Positions 46,023-58,007 are shown, counted from the first letter of the stretch. The stretch is DNA of 64,000 nucleotides from Adiantum capillus-veneris (GCA_014529385.2 CM043954.1:5743806-5807805), one strand, 5' to 3'. A program made the numbers and translations. Notes: generated from the sequence alone by a model not told the origin.

Positions 46023-46315
46023 TGTTAACCCTCACGGCTCACAGACACCCATCACCTACGATGGACGCGTATTATGTATTTGGTAGAGTCAGGTACCGGG
46101 CTTGTCGGACCAATAGGGAAAGGTAGAGTGATCGCCGATGAGAGGCGCACTTTAACTTGGACATTCAAGGGATTAGTTGGTTAAGCATGGGCGCCCAAGT
46201 GTGAATGGAGTGAGCTCCTATAAAAGCCAACTAAACCTAATTTTTACTCATTCTCTCATTTGTGCAATTGAAGAGTGCTCTTGCTCCATCTCCATCTTCT
46301 TCTTCTTCACCTCCT

Positions 46316-46346
<31 letters not shown>

Positions 46347-46594
46347 GAGTGTGTGTGCGATCGAGCATTACGAAGGCACGACGGCGGCGAAGCGGTTGAG
46401 CGCGGCACAACTGCAGCTTCTTCTTCATCGCGGCGAGGAATCCACCACGAAGGCGAGCGTAGAGCGGTGAGTGACACACCCTTTGTTTTCTTGAGCTTGC
46501 TAGTTTAGGCTTGTTGTGTGCTTGGAGCCGTTTGTGGCTCGCATACGGTGTATTGGCAAGTCCCTTGCTTCGACAGTGCGGCAAGGAGCGCACA
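46023..46594 (+). repeat. Element C 5' LTR, 572 bp
   Basis: Begins TGTTAACCCTCACGG and ends GGAGCGCACA. TATAAAAG is at 46,219-46,226. A short GT/GA microsatellite lies at 46,317-46,345. Confidence 0.96.
46219..46226 (+). promoter_or_regulatory. TATA box of element C 5' LTR
   Basis: TATAAAAG is placed about 196 bases into the LTR and is conserved in the 3' LTR (about 54,362). Confidence 0.65.
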
Positions 46595-46598
46595 TTTT

Positions 46599-46616
46599 TG
46601 GCGCCGTTGCCGAGGA
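46599..46616 (+). other. Primer binding site, Asp-tRNA type (element C)
   Basis: TGGCGCCGTTGCCGAGGA differs from the plant Asp-tRNA complement by one base. It sits four bases after the LTR. Confidence 0.85.
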
Positions 46617-47314
46617 TATGCCCTACACTAAGCTCGGTTAGCACTTTACGCTTCCTTGTGGTGCAATTTCTATCATAGGAAAGGCAGGGAAGGAGTGTGT
46701 GGAGATTTCTGTTTTTTGCGTTTTCTGCATTTGCTGTCAAGTTTCAATTTCTGCTATTGTCTGCGTTTTTTGAATTTCTGCATTTTCAAGTTCGGCGTTT
46801 TCAATTTCTGCAATTCTGCGTTTTTAAATTTTCTACAATTTCTGTATAAAAGATAGATCGGGATCGGGATCATTTTCCCAAGCCCAAGCCCAAGCCCAAG
46901 CCCAAGCCCAAGCCCAAGCCCAGGCCCACGCCTCAGTCCTCAGTCTTTTGATATATACTAGACTCACTCTTATATATATACCCTACTCCCTCAAGAGAGA
47001 ATGAGAGCATGTGGGACAAGTCCTCCACTCTCCTCCTTTCTCTTCCCACTTGCACCCTTAGACTTTCTAGTTTGGGCCTAGTTCCCTACTGGAAATTGAC
47101 AGTTTTAGGGATTCCGAGGGCATAGAGTGACCAAACGGAGGGCTGTAAAGCACGGCACGACCCTCTGACCGATACGCTCGTTTTGAGCTATCACACGGCC
47201 CATTCCACGACACACTCTAAAAAATCTAGCAAAAAAATAAACAAAAAGCACGCTAAAAACTAGTCACAAGGCCTCCTAGAGCAGCTTTTTGACACCTTAG
47301 GGTATCAAAAGCAC
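46617..47314 (+). other. Element C 5' leader with hexamer repeat
   Basis: Non-coding leader, homologous to 56,640-57,650 of B. It contains a (CCCAAG)n tract at 46,877-46,925. The GTGAGC donor-like site of B is not present at the corresponding place (CTAGTCACAAGG near 47,260). Confidence 0.75.
46877..46925. repeat. (CCCAAG)n minisatellite
   Basis: About eight hexamer units. The homologous place in B (about 56,985-57,012) shows only two or three. Confidence 0.92.
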
Positions 47315-50300
47315 ATGCACTTACGCTCTGGGCGGGTGCTAGAACACGAGCATATTGAGGGTGCCTCTGTTCATACGGACACCCATTACCCATCCACGAT
47401 AAGCTCTAGACCCTCAGCAGGGACACAAGGTAGCACCACCCAAGACCCTAAAATAGCCGCTAGTGATTCCTCCTCCGACTCAGAAATCATGGAAGCATAC
47501 CCTACCCAAAACACTGAGAGAGAAGGCCATGCACCTCCCGAAGCTCCACAGCCTAGTACTAGTATGTTTAGCCGTTTCATGGAAACATTAGGTAGAGCTA
47601 CTCGCTCGGAACCTGATGCAAATGAAGCACACGAAGGGGGTGGGGAAGTGGACTCTCCTTTCACATCGCATGTGGACCCCACACCCCCAAAGAGTGTCCA
47701 TGTGGATATCCTGCCAACTTCTTACCAAGAAGGCCCTGTTGAGCTGCCTCCTTCAGAAGTTCCCTCTAGAGTACCGTTGGTGACAAGTAAAACCACGGGG
47801 AGCAATATTGCTTCTACCTCACAAGAAACCGTTAACACGTCGACTCTAGAAGGATGGTTCATTAATGATCATTGGACATACGACCTCCACACTGAGGTGT
47901 TGATGGATCTACACTCTGGCCACGCCTACCATGTAGGATGGATAGAGATTGTACAATCCACCTCTAGTGCCACGAGCATCGAAGATCAACAGAAAATGAT
48001 CTGTAATGTTATCCATGGCATTATTCAATCAGAAAGGCAAAACCGAGGGGTAAATATACTCTCAACTGGCCCCATGAGATTTTTGGATACGAGCAAGGCT
48101 TAACAGCCTACTCTATCACAAATGGAGACTCCTCTAATGAGCCCCATAGACCCATCTTACGTCATTTCACCTGGGGTCTCTATGCAATCTGAGCCTCCGA
48201 GCGAAAACTTTAGCTTCCCTAACTTGGCTCAACCCTCTATCAAGGAAAACACAGTGCTCACTCCACGGATAAGCCTGACAGAGAATGTACCGATGACATC
48301 TACGGTTAGCGCAGTGCCACTACCTAGTGTCGTAGTACCTAATATGGGGCCTGGACCGTATGTACCTCTAGCCCCTTATGCACACATGGCCCCCACACCT
48401 CCAATTGTACCACTTGCTTATGCTCCTCGAGGGCCGCTCCCTAGCTCTTATCCGAGTGGACCTATGCCTGGTTATGTTCCATATCCTGCATCATCCACAC
48501 ATATGCCAAGACCGGTACCCGTTCCTCTCCCACATATGATTCCAAGAGTACCTCCACCGGCCCTGCCTCCTCACATAGGTGACTTGGCAGCGTTTGCTCA
48601 AACCATAGGTCTATCTATCGCGGAAAATATGCGTCACGCATCTGATAGAGAGCCTAGAAGTAAGGCAGTACAAATTGCCAAACTCACGCAAAAATTCAAT
48701 GGGGACGAAGATGCTAGAAAACACATTGAAGTGTTTGAACAAGTATGTGATTCCTTAGGGGAACACAACGAACTACATAAGTGCAATGCCTTAAGCTTGA
48801 CATTAAGTGGGAAGGCTAGAGATTGGTATAGGACCCTAAGGGTGGACGAGAAAACAATCTACCCTACCCTTCGAAGGTTGTTTCTAAAGGAGTACATACG
48901 AGAAGGTGTGCTTTGGGGTGTAGCATCTCAGCTACAGAAGGCCGAACGTAAGGAAGGAGAGTCAGTAAGGGACTTCATTAGTCGTCTAAAGCACTTAAAC
49001 TCTCGTTGCCCTGTAAATGAGCGCTTCAACAATAACCAACTGCTTGATCGATTCATTCGAGGGTTGAGGAATGAAGGAATCTATAATGGACTAGTGATTA
49101 GAGGTATCACAACCTGGGAAGATGTCACTGCCAATGCAATCCAATTAGAGGACAACTTGATGATAGCAGGCATGAGGGTGTCTACTGACACGAGATCCAC
49201 TAGCCCACAAGCCATTGAGTATGAACCCATGACTGCAAAGCCCATTGCCAATGAGCCAAAGGTATTTGAGACATTCTTGACAGACCTCACCAAGGCAATC
49301 CAAGAGTCTCTTAAGGATAATCGACCCTCTCAAAATAGTCACATGTATCCGAGAAGGGAGCAACAATGGTGTTCCATTTGCTTAGGTCCACATAGCACTA
49401 GTGAGTGCCCTACGTTTAGAGTAAAATTTAATGGAACTTGCAACGCATGTGGTAGGTATGGTCACCAAGCTAAGGATTGTTTAATGATCAAACGTATGAT
49501 GGCAAATAGACCACCTGTAGCCTGGACGGATGCACCTCGAGCTCCTATATTGATGCCTACTCCACCTGTTGAGCAACTACCGCAACACATGGTCCCTAGA
49601 CCTCAAAATGTTGTACAAGCTACACCGCTACCACCTCCTGTGCTAGGACCGCAGCCCCCGCATCCAAGAGTCGCCCCTATGAACCAAGTGGGCTGCGAGC
49701 CATCTAATGCTTATGCAGATGGTTGTGAGGAGGAAATAGACACTAGTATTGCCTACGGACTTGATACATTGGAAGAATGTCCTATATACTACATGGAAGA
49801 TTGTTGGGGACAAGTCAAGCCGGTTTATCAAGCTGCTGCTCTCGCATCCAGAGGTCAAAATATCAACACCCAGGCTAGGAGGCCACCTCTTCAATGCTAG
49901 GAGTGTGGTGGACCACATCGAGTAGCGGAGTGCCCTATTAGGCTGCAAAAGAATGCTGCACAGATGCAAATGAATCAAGGGAGCACGTCTGCAATGCCAA
50001 TACTCACATGTAATCGTTGTGGCATAGATCACTTGATTGCCCAATGCCCCTATAACCCAAATGTGCCTAAAATCACACCCCTGAATTTGGTCGAAATTGC
50101 TAGTGTGACGTCGCCAATACCACCCGTCGCACCCGCTTATGCGATTACACGGTCCATGCTTCAAGGGCCATACCATATCCTTGAAGAGAGAGATACCGCG
50201 TCAGTTATCCAAGCAAAGAAAAAGAAGACACGAAGGAAGAAGTCGCAGAATACGGAAAATTCAAAGCCAAGTTCCAAAACAAACATAGGAACAGGAGATG

Positions 50301-51043
50301 ACCCCGTGTATATGAATGACCTCGAGGATGATTCAGATTCAGTCGAGACAATGGAGACTAGAACCAATACCACAAAGAGAAAGACCGACAAAGAAAACCG
50401 TAACATGGAACCAAATGAAAACCGAATAAGAGAAAACCATAAAGAGCCTCTGAAAACACCACAAGTGTTTCCAAATCCAATCCAAGACCCCCAAGATAAA
50501 CCGCAGGGGCAAAAAGGGAAAAATCGTAAAAAGAAGATTGGGACGTATCCAAACCCAGTAGACGAGATTGAGCAGGTGAAACATCTAAGAGGTTTAGTGG
50601 AGGAGACTCAAAGGAAACTAGAACCAGAACCCATGCAGGTCAAAATTCATGACACAGTGTTTCCCACGCAAGTTCATCCACCCCACATGAACCATAGACC
50701 GTTAGCCATATCTAGTATCATCCAAGAAGGGAGTGAGGACAGGACATCGAAAAGTGAGCATACACCCTTCTTGTTGGAAAGGATGTTTAACGAAGGAATA
50801 CCTGATCCCATTGAGGAATATGAGATTCCATCCTCACCAGTTCCTAGTCAAGGACCTACACCCTGCAAAACGCCAATGAATGTTGCCAAACTAGTGGACT
50901 TCATGTCTTCTGAGGTCCGAACCACGATCATAGCAAAGCTGTATGGAGATCCTGAGTTATTCCTTGCACTTCGAGCATTCCTTAACGGAGAGCTACAAAC
51001 GGGATTACCGTAGTTTGCGCAACCAAATAGGCCTGACTCGATT
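47315..51043 (+). pseudogene. Element C gag
   Basis: Starts MHLRSGRVLEHEHIEG, which mirrors MNLRSGRVLEHEHIG of B. The whole gag is one frame broken only by TAA at 48,101, TAG at 49,898 and TAG at 51,011. A Pro-rich region (about 48,300-48,560) precedes the capsid domain: AKLTQKFNGDEDARKHIEVF, CDSLGEHNEL, LSLTLSGKARDWYRTL, QLLDRFIRGLRNEGIYNGL. Four zinc knuckles follow. CNACGRYGHQAKDC is canonical C-x2-C-x4-H-x4-C. CSICLGPHSTSEC, C-stop-ECGGPHRVAEC and CNRCGIDHLIAQC have x3 before His. The last two lie near 49,900 and 50,010. Confidence 0.9.
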
Positions 51044-51826
51044 ATGATTGATGAGGAAAATCATGTGCAATCACTTGACTTAGATGGACACGAGTCTGTG
51101 ATCGAGGTACCCATTAACGAATTAGGGCAGTATTTTGAAGGCGACGAGTCTAATGCGACCCTACCCATCACTACCAAGGGATTAACTATAAAGGGAATTC
51201 TTGATGGTGGTGCGGGAGTTAGCATCGTTACAAAAGATTGTTGGGAATCCATGGGAAAACCCCGCCTCAGTGTTACTAACATTGTGGTAAAGATGGCAAA
51301 TGGTACCATAGCCAAACCTATGGGGATGCTCAAGGATCTTAAGATCAAAGTTCTAGGACACAAGGTACGACATACGTTCATTGTAATGGATTTCTCTAAA
51401 CACCTTATGTCATATGAAATGATTTTAGGACGACCATTCATGAGGGAAGCACAAATGGTTCATGATTGGTCTAAAAATCATGTCTATTTTCAATTCCAAG
51501 ACTCTGTCCTTAGAGTGGATTTGGTGACTGGTAAGGTACACCCCTTAGGGAGTAAAACCATTATTGATCATCGCTCTGACACCACAGTTCACTTGGCCCC
51601 ACTACAATATTGTTACACTTGTAAGAAGGATACAGACATTGGCCAAGATTCTCCTTATATGGATATCCTACCTGGGATGACGGAATCAGACAATGTGGAT
51701 TGGGTACACCTAGCATTAACCATAGACACTTGGGGAAATAGGGGGACGACCTGGGTAACACCTGAGGGGGATGAAATGCGTATACCCTTAAATATGCTAC
51801 AAGCAATGCATATCGCTTCTGACAAG
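51044..51826 (+). pseudogene. Element C protease (PR1)
   Basis: In frame with gag after the TAG at 51,011. It shows TLPITTKGLTIKGILDGGAG with the DGG active triplet, KMANGTIAKPMGMLKD, TFIVMDFSKHLMSYEMILGR and FMREAQMVHDW. Text continues through CYTCKKDTDIGQDSPYMDIL to NMLQAMHIASDK, close to B's sequence at 43,100, and is then joined directly to the tail. This is the only enzyme left in C. Confidence 0.9.
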
Positions 51827-52495
51827 ACTCATCCTAATGTAACGAAGAAAACATACAAGTGGGTCCCTAAAGATTCTTTAGTGACCATAGCTAGTGCTAA
51901 AAAACAGAAGCCTTGTAAGAAACGTACCACTCGCTCCAAGAAAAGTAAGAAAATGTTGCGATGGATCCCTAAACGACTATTGGAAGCCCAAGGCTACTAT
52001 CAAGGAAATGATCAAATCTGGGTGTCAAAACGTAGATTGTGCTCTTACCTATCACCTGACCCAAGTGAGCCCAATCCCGTAGCTCCAAAACGAATCAATG
52101 ATCGTGGAAAGAAAAAAATCACAGAATGCTACATACCCGCTCCCGAGCTAGTTTGGGTACCAAAGAAAGAACGATTTGTTCCACCTAGCTCAGGAAGGGG
52201 GGAGTCCCATGACGCTTCTAGCTCATCATGTAATACATCCATAGAGGTAAAAGCTTCTACACAGTATCCATCTATAGTAGTGGACCTCCATGAAGCTACA
52301 AAAGAATCCACACCTCCCAGTGTTCAAGAATCACCTGATGAACCACTTCAAGTTCAATCCTGGGAGAGTACCTTACCACCCTTGCAACTTGGCGAGGCAC
52401 CTAGGGTAATAGAAAACTACTGGCAAAAATCCTCACCTATTACCAACTGGAACAATTGGTTTCAAAGGGTGACAAGCACATTTCAAATGGTATGA
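51827..52495 (+). pseudogene. Element C W-motif tail fused in frame to protease
   Basis: Directly after the protease linker the frame continues with TYKWVPKDSL, LRWIPKRLLEAQGYY, QIWVSKRRL and LVWVPKKERF, matching the tail of B at 38,262-38,910. It ends IENYWQKSSPITNWNNWFQR then a stop. The deletion of RT, RNase H, integrase and PR2 therefore kept the reading frame. The part from 51,044 to 52,495 is open without a stop. Confidence 0.85.
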
Positions 52496-52502
52496 TCTAC
52501 CC

Positions 52503-52516
52503 AAGGAGGGGGGGAG
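52503..52516 (+). other. Internal polypurine tract of element C
   Basis: AAGGAGGGGGGGAG, then TGTTTG, lies eight bases after the coding region, as in B. Confidence 0.65.
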
Positions 52517-54152
52517 TGTTTGCTGACAGTCATCATTCACTTGCTTCCCTCTCAACCTTTTTCCCTGACCTCTATTTCTCCAATCTTAGGGAATGTACAT
52601 ATAAAGCTTTATACTCACAAAAAACAAAAAATAAAGAGCAAGAGCAATTAGCAAACGAGTATGCACAATAAAAGTCAAAACATTGACTCAGACCTACACA
52701 TGTCACATCTGGTACAGTGAAGCAGAAACCTATGCCATAAAACACCTTTGATCCTCATCACTTGAGTGATGGAGGGTAGGTAAGATTAGTACGATAGGAG
52801 TGTTTCTGTTTTAGAGTTGAGTGATTAGAAAAGTTCTCTTTTCCCATTGATGTGCCTCCTAGAGGTATTGTTTGTGTTTCATAGTGTGTACAGAAGCGTG
52901 TTGCTATTGATAGGATTTGGACCTTCATGGAACCTTTCTCTCGTTCACACTTCAAATCAAGCGCGACCATCGACACAAACAGGTGTTTCTTGTCCATTAG
53001 CATTGCCCTTATCTTTTTGCATCTATGATTGTCTGCTTTGATTGTGATTGGTAGCATAATATTCAGTGCATTTGCTTTGATTGTGATTGGTAGCATAATA
53101 TTCAGTGCATTTGCTTAGTATCAAACATATAATTCAATGTAATGTTTTGTCATAATCACTTGTCTAGGTTTAAAAATCAAGCAGTCCGACTAAGCTAGTT
53201 TGACCAAGCTAGGTATTAGAAATCTTCTCTTAATACCATGGGGAATACCTTCCTAATAAGCAATGGTTACTTAGGTTCTTAATCCGATTTAGGCAGCATT
53301 GTATGAAATGTACTAGGGATTTCTAGTGGGCTTAACCCTATCGACCTTTAGCTTAAGTATTATAAAGGGAGTTTAATAATGTGATGAGCCTGGGGAGGGT
53401 AACAGTGTTATATGACCCCCCAAAGTTACAAAATTAAAATGCTAAAAATGAACAAACAAAAAATCAAAGTGCCACAATGTAAAATTTTAAGCTGGAAGAG
53501 AAATCTTAGCTTGATTTGGTACTTCACTCACATGTATCGCCTATGGTACTAGAGCCCTAGAGGTTCCCAGTGTGGGCGCTTTTCCTTGAAAAGCAAAAAA
53601 CCCAAGGCATACAAAATAAGCACACACAACAAAACTGAATCAATGTGAAAAGACCTTGGGGGGTCAAAGAAAAAGTAATCAGACAGGCGATGATCTCATG
53701 AGAAATTCCTTTTATGGTAGCTTAAATACAAGGTTTTCTAGATATAGCCTCTAGTCAGCCCTCGAACATGAATACTTGGCTCTCGCGATTAAACAACTTA
53801 ATTGACCACAGAAAATTAAGAAGCTTACCCATGGTATTAATATTCGATCTCTAGTGCTTTTCGACCGTCAAATTAGCGACCCCAGACTTGTTTAATTTTC
53901 TACCTTTACATCTGTTTATGCATTTGATTACATTGCAATTTAATGTTCATTGCTATCAAATTGTTTGAAATTCTTTGACCAATCAATGTGTCTACCTAAA
54001 ACTGCATATGCTTTTTAAGAGAATGCAATTACTGTGCCAATGTTGTTTGATTTTGCAGTGACTGAAGAAGGCTAAGGACATTCATCTCAAATGCTCTTCC
54101 ACCTCGACGAACCAGCTTCAACTCAATAGCTTCCGAGGACGGAATCTACATC
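52517..54152 (+). other. Element C 3' spacer
   Basis: A 1.6-kb non-coding region homologous to B's spacer, without the accessory ORF. A 42-bp phrase (CATTTGCTTTGATTGTGATTGG...) is duplicated in tandem near 53,030-53,110. Confidence 0.75.
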
Positions 54153-54165
54153 AGGAAGGGGGGCA
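54153..54165 (+). other. Terminal polypurine tract of element C
   Basis: AGGAAGGGGGGCA directly precedes the 3' LTR, identical to B's. Confidence 0.88.
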
Positions 54166-54737
54166 TGTTAACCCTCATGGCTCACGGACACCCATCACCT
54201 ACGATGGACGCATATTATGTATTTGGTAGAGTCAGGTACCGGGCTTGTCGGACCAATAGGGAAAGGTAGAGTGATCGCCGATGAGAGGCGCACTTTAACT
54301 TGGACATTCAAGGGATTAGTTGGTTAAGCATGGGCGCCCAAGTGTGAATGGGGTGAGCTCCTATAAAAGCCAACTAAACCTAATTTTTACTCATTCTCTC
54401 ATTTGTGCAATTGAAGAGTGCTCTTGCTCCATCTCCATCTTCTTCTTCTTCACCTCCTTGTGTGTGTGTGTGAGAGAGAGAGAGAGGGAGAGTGTGTGTG
54501 CGATCGAGCATTACGAAGGCACGACGGCGGCGAAGCGGTTGAGCGCGGCACGACTGCAGCTTCTTCTTCATCGCGGCGAGGAATCCACCACGAAGGCGAG
54601 CGTAGAGCGGTGAGTGACACACCCTTTGTTTTCTTGAGCTTGCTAGTTTAGGCTTGTTGTGTGCTTGGAGCCATTTGTGGCTCGCATACGGTGTATTGGC
54701 AAGTCCCTTGCTTCGACAGTGCGGCAAGGAGCGCACA
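54166..54737 (+). repeat. Element C 3' LTR, 572 bp
   Basis: Same length as the 5' LTR, differing at about 7-8 positions by eye plus a small microsatellite phase change. Confidence 0.96.
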
Positions 54738-54742
54738 GTATT

Positions 54743-56579
54743 CTTTTAAGAACAGTCTCCTAAGAGTAGAGTAGATCGTTTTCTCTTCTACTCTTAAGGT
54801 TCTATACCAATCTCCAGCCTTTCCGCTTAGGGTCAAACTCAAAGCCTTACACTTATGTAGCTCATTGTGCTCTTCCAAGGAATCGCACACATGTTCAAAG
54901 ACTTCCATATGCTTTCTAGCATCTCCGTCTCCACTGAATTTCTATGTGAGCTTAGCTACTTGAATTGCCTTGCTCCTAGGCTCTCTATCAGGTGCACTAC
55001 GCATGTTTTCCGCAATAGAGCGACCGATAGTTTGAGCAAATGCTGCCAAATCTCCTATTTGAGCAGGTATAATGGGTGTATGTGCTCCTGGAACCACATG
55101 TGAGATGGGAGTTGGCCTTGGCCTTAACATACGCGCGGCTCTTGGGTCCCAAATTTCGTATGGTGGTGTACCAGACGGTGGTCCAAAGTTTACAGGCGTG
55201 GCCCTAGGCATAGGGGGTGCCTGATATGGCATGTTATTATTAAATGGCATGGCTCCACTTGTATAAAAGCCTGGATAATTCCATTGTGGATTGTAAGCTC
55301 TTGGAATAATCGGAGGTGTAGGAGCTACATGAGGCTTAGGTACGACAGGTGCACATGATTGATACATACATGTAGGTATAGCTGGGGGCACTGTGCTACT
55401 AGGCATCGGCGCAATGTTAACAAATGAACTCCATGGTGTACTTCTTGTCATGCTCACCACTGGGATATGCATGGTAGCCGTAGTGTCATTAAGAGAAAGA
55501 TGAGCTAGATCTGGGAAGGTAAAGCTGCCACTTGTGGGCTCAGATTGTAGTGAGGCTCCTGGAGAAACAACATATGGAGGATCAATGGGGCTCACTGAGG
55601 GAGTCTCCATTTGTGACAGGGTTGGTTGGTTGGCCTTTCCCGTATCCAAGAATCTCATTAGGCCTGTTGAAGGCATGTTGATCCCTGTGTTCTGTCTTTC
55701 TAACTCAACAATCCTATGGAGGACATCACAGACTTTCTCTTGTTGCTCATCTATGCTAGTGGCACCCGATGTGGATTGTATAACATCTAACCAACCCACA
55801 TGATAGGTGTGTCCTGTGTACCGATCAGTTAAAGCTTCTGCTTGTAGGTCATACTCCCAATTTTCGTTTAGGAATATCCCATCTAGGCCTGGCGTGCTAG
55901 AGGTTTCCCTTGAAGTGGAAGCATTATTGCTCCCCATAGCTTGCCCCTCCGTGACTGCTACCTTGGGAGCACTCGGTTGCTCGGCTGGCATGATTGTTGT
56001 CATAGGAGCCTTTGCTTTCAGGGCTCGACTTTGTTCTAGCCCTCGTAGGTTCTCAATTTCCCTCTCCCTTGTTGCTTGCATATAGCGTTCGATCTCTTGC
56101 ACTTCGGCAAGACTCCTACCATCGGGTAGTAAAACCTCAGAGGGAGATAGTCCTAAAGGATCAGGAGGTGCAGTGGATGGAACATTCACATGCACACTCT
56201 CAAGAAGCATAGGGTCCATTTTAGGCAGGAATGACGAATTTACTTCCCCACTCCCTTCATTTATTTCATTAACCGCATGTTCGGAGCGAGTAGCTCTACT
56301 AAGGGTCTCTTTCAAGCGGCTAAACACGCTGGACCCGGGCCGTGGGCCCATGGCATGCATGTCTTGACTTGAACTATCAGGGTTTGGTGTAGGATACCCC
56401 TCCATGACTTCGTAGTCAGAGGAAGAATCACTAGATGCGATATGAGGATCTTGGGGCGCGCTACCTTGAGTCCCGGCCGAAGGTCCAGAACCTAGGGTGG
56501 AGGAATAATGGGTGCCCGCGTAAATGGAGGCACTACCAATATGCTCGTGCTCTAACACTCTTCCAGAGCGTAGGTTCAT
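54743..56579 (-). pseudogene. Element B gag, N-terminal part, interrupted by C
   Basis: The likely start is the Met at 56,579 (MNLRSGRVLEHEHIG), which matches the starts of A and C. The frame upstream to 56,630 crosses a donor-like splice site and is probably leader. The protein is Pro/Ser-rich with an acidic first half. It then continues RSIAENMRSAPDREPRSKAI, EVFEHVCDSLEEHNELHKCK, LSLTLSGKAGDWYRTL and LRRLFLKEY, where C is inserted. One short interruption near 54,930 separates the two frames seen. Capsid-forming protein. Reading resumes at 46,017. Confidence 0.88.
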
Positions 56580-57652
56580 ATGACTTGGATCCCCTAGAAG
56601 TGTCAGTGAGGGCCCGTGAAGGCTGCTCACCTAGTAATTTTGGGTGTTTTGCAACCCAAGTTTTTTCTTATTTATTTATTTTTTGATTTTTTGGTCCTTT
56701 TTTTCTGACCCAGCTATAGAATAGAACGTATGATAGCTCAAAACGAGCGTCTCGGTCAGAGGGATGTGCCGCGCTTTACACCCCTCCGTTTGGTCACTTT
56801 ATGCCCTCGGAATCCCTAAAACCGTCAATTTCTAGCAGGGAACTAGGCCCAAATTAGAAAGTCTAAGGGTGCAAGTGGGAAGAGAAGGGAGGAGAGTGGA
56901 GGACTTGCCCCACATGCTCTCATTCCCTCTTGAGGGGGTAGGGTATATATATAAGAGTGAGTCTAGTATATATCATAAGACTGAGGCCTGAGGCCTGGGC
57001 TTGGGCTTGGGGAAACGATCCCGATCAAAATTTTAGTGTAGCCCCCCCAGTCACTCACGCTTAAATATTTTTGATTTTTTTAAAAATTAATTAATTAATT
57101 TATTTTTATTTATTTATTTATTTATTTTTTGGGCGACGACCGCGCGCGGTTTTGGTGACCCTTTCTTGGCCACACACACTGTCACCTACCTAACCTCCTA
57201 GTCAACAGCTCACAACCCACAGACAACTCACTACCTTATCTACTTACTAACAGTGCTGCTAATCACTAACTAATCTACTAACTAATCTGTTAACTTCTTA
57301 CTGACAGTGAGCTAACTGTCCCCCTACTTCCTCTCTTGCTATCTTACTATGCAAAGACTGTGTGCAGGCAAACCTTGACAGAAAACTGTGTACAGACTGT
57401 GTGCAACAGAAATTGCTAACTGCCTTCCTACTTATTCATTCACTGCAAACAAGCTAACGACTACTAATTGTGCAAAGACTGTGTGCAAACAGAAAACACA
57501 ACATTATGCAGAAATCACAGAACTTGCAGACAATACAGAAATTAACAACTTGCAGAAAAACAACTCATTCCTCTTCCTCTTCCTCTTCTTTCCTACTACA
57601 AACAACTCATAGGAGAAGCACAAAGTGCCTCTTGGGCTTAGTGCAGGGCGAT
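56580..57652 (-). other. Element B 5' leader with donor-like splice site
   Basis: Non-coding. On the minus strand CTAG|GTGAGCAG at 56,634-56,623 is a good plant donor, about 50 bases before the gag ATG. A TA-rich patch lies at 57,080-57,130 and a (GGGCTT)n remnant near 56,995. Confidence 0.65.
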
Positions 57653-57670
57653 TCCCCGGCAACGGCGCCA
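57653..57670 (-). other. Primer binding site, Asp-tRNA type (element B)
   Basis: On the minus strand TGGCGCCGTTGCCGGGGA is a perfect 18-base match to the plant Asp-tRNA complement, four bases inside the LTR. Confidence 0.9.
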
Positions 57671-57674
57671 AAAA

Positions 57675-57912
57675 TGTGCGCTCCTTGCCGCACTGTCGAA
57701 GCAAGGGACTTGCCGTTACACCGTGTGCGAGCCATAGACGGCTCCAAGCACACAACTAGCTTAACTAGTAAGCTCAAAAGAGGGCAATGGTGTGTCACTC
57801 ACCGCTCTATGCTCCTGCCGTGGAGGATTCCTCGCCGCGAAGAAGAAGGAGACGCCGCTACGTCGCGCTCAACTGCTTCACCGCCGTCCTGCCGCTGCAA
57901 TGCTCAATCGCA

Positions 57913-58007
<95 letters not shown>

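Larger units (their letters stand above)
46023..54737 (+). mobile_element. Element C: non-autonomous deletion derivative inserted in gag of B
   Basis: C has two 572-bp LTRs and the TSD gtatt. Its LTR is the reverse complement of B's, so it belongs to the same family but lies in the opposite orientation. It carries an Asp-tRNA primer site and one continuous gag-protease-tail frame. RT, RNase H, integrase and PR2 are missing, and so is the accessory ORF. By-eye LTR divergence is 7-8 in 572 bases, the lowest of A, B and C. This fits its innermost position. It would need proteins from a B-like partner to move. Confidence 0.95.
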
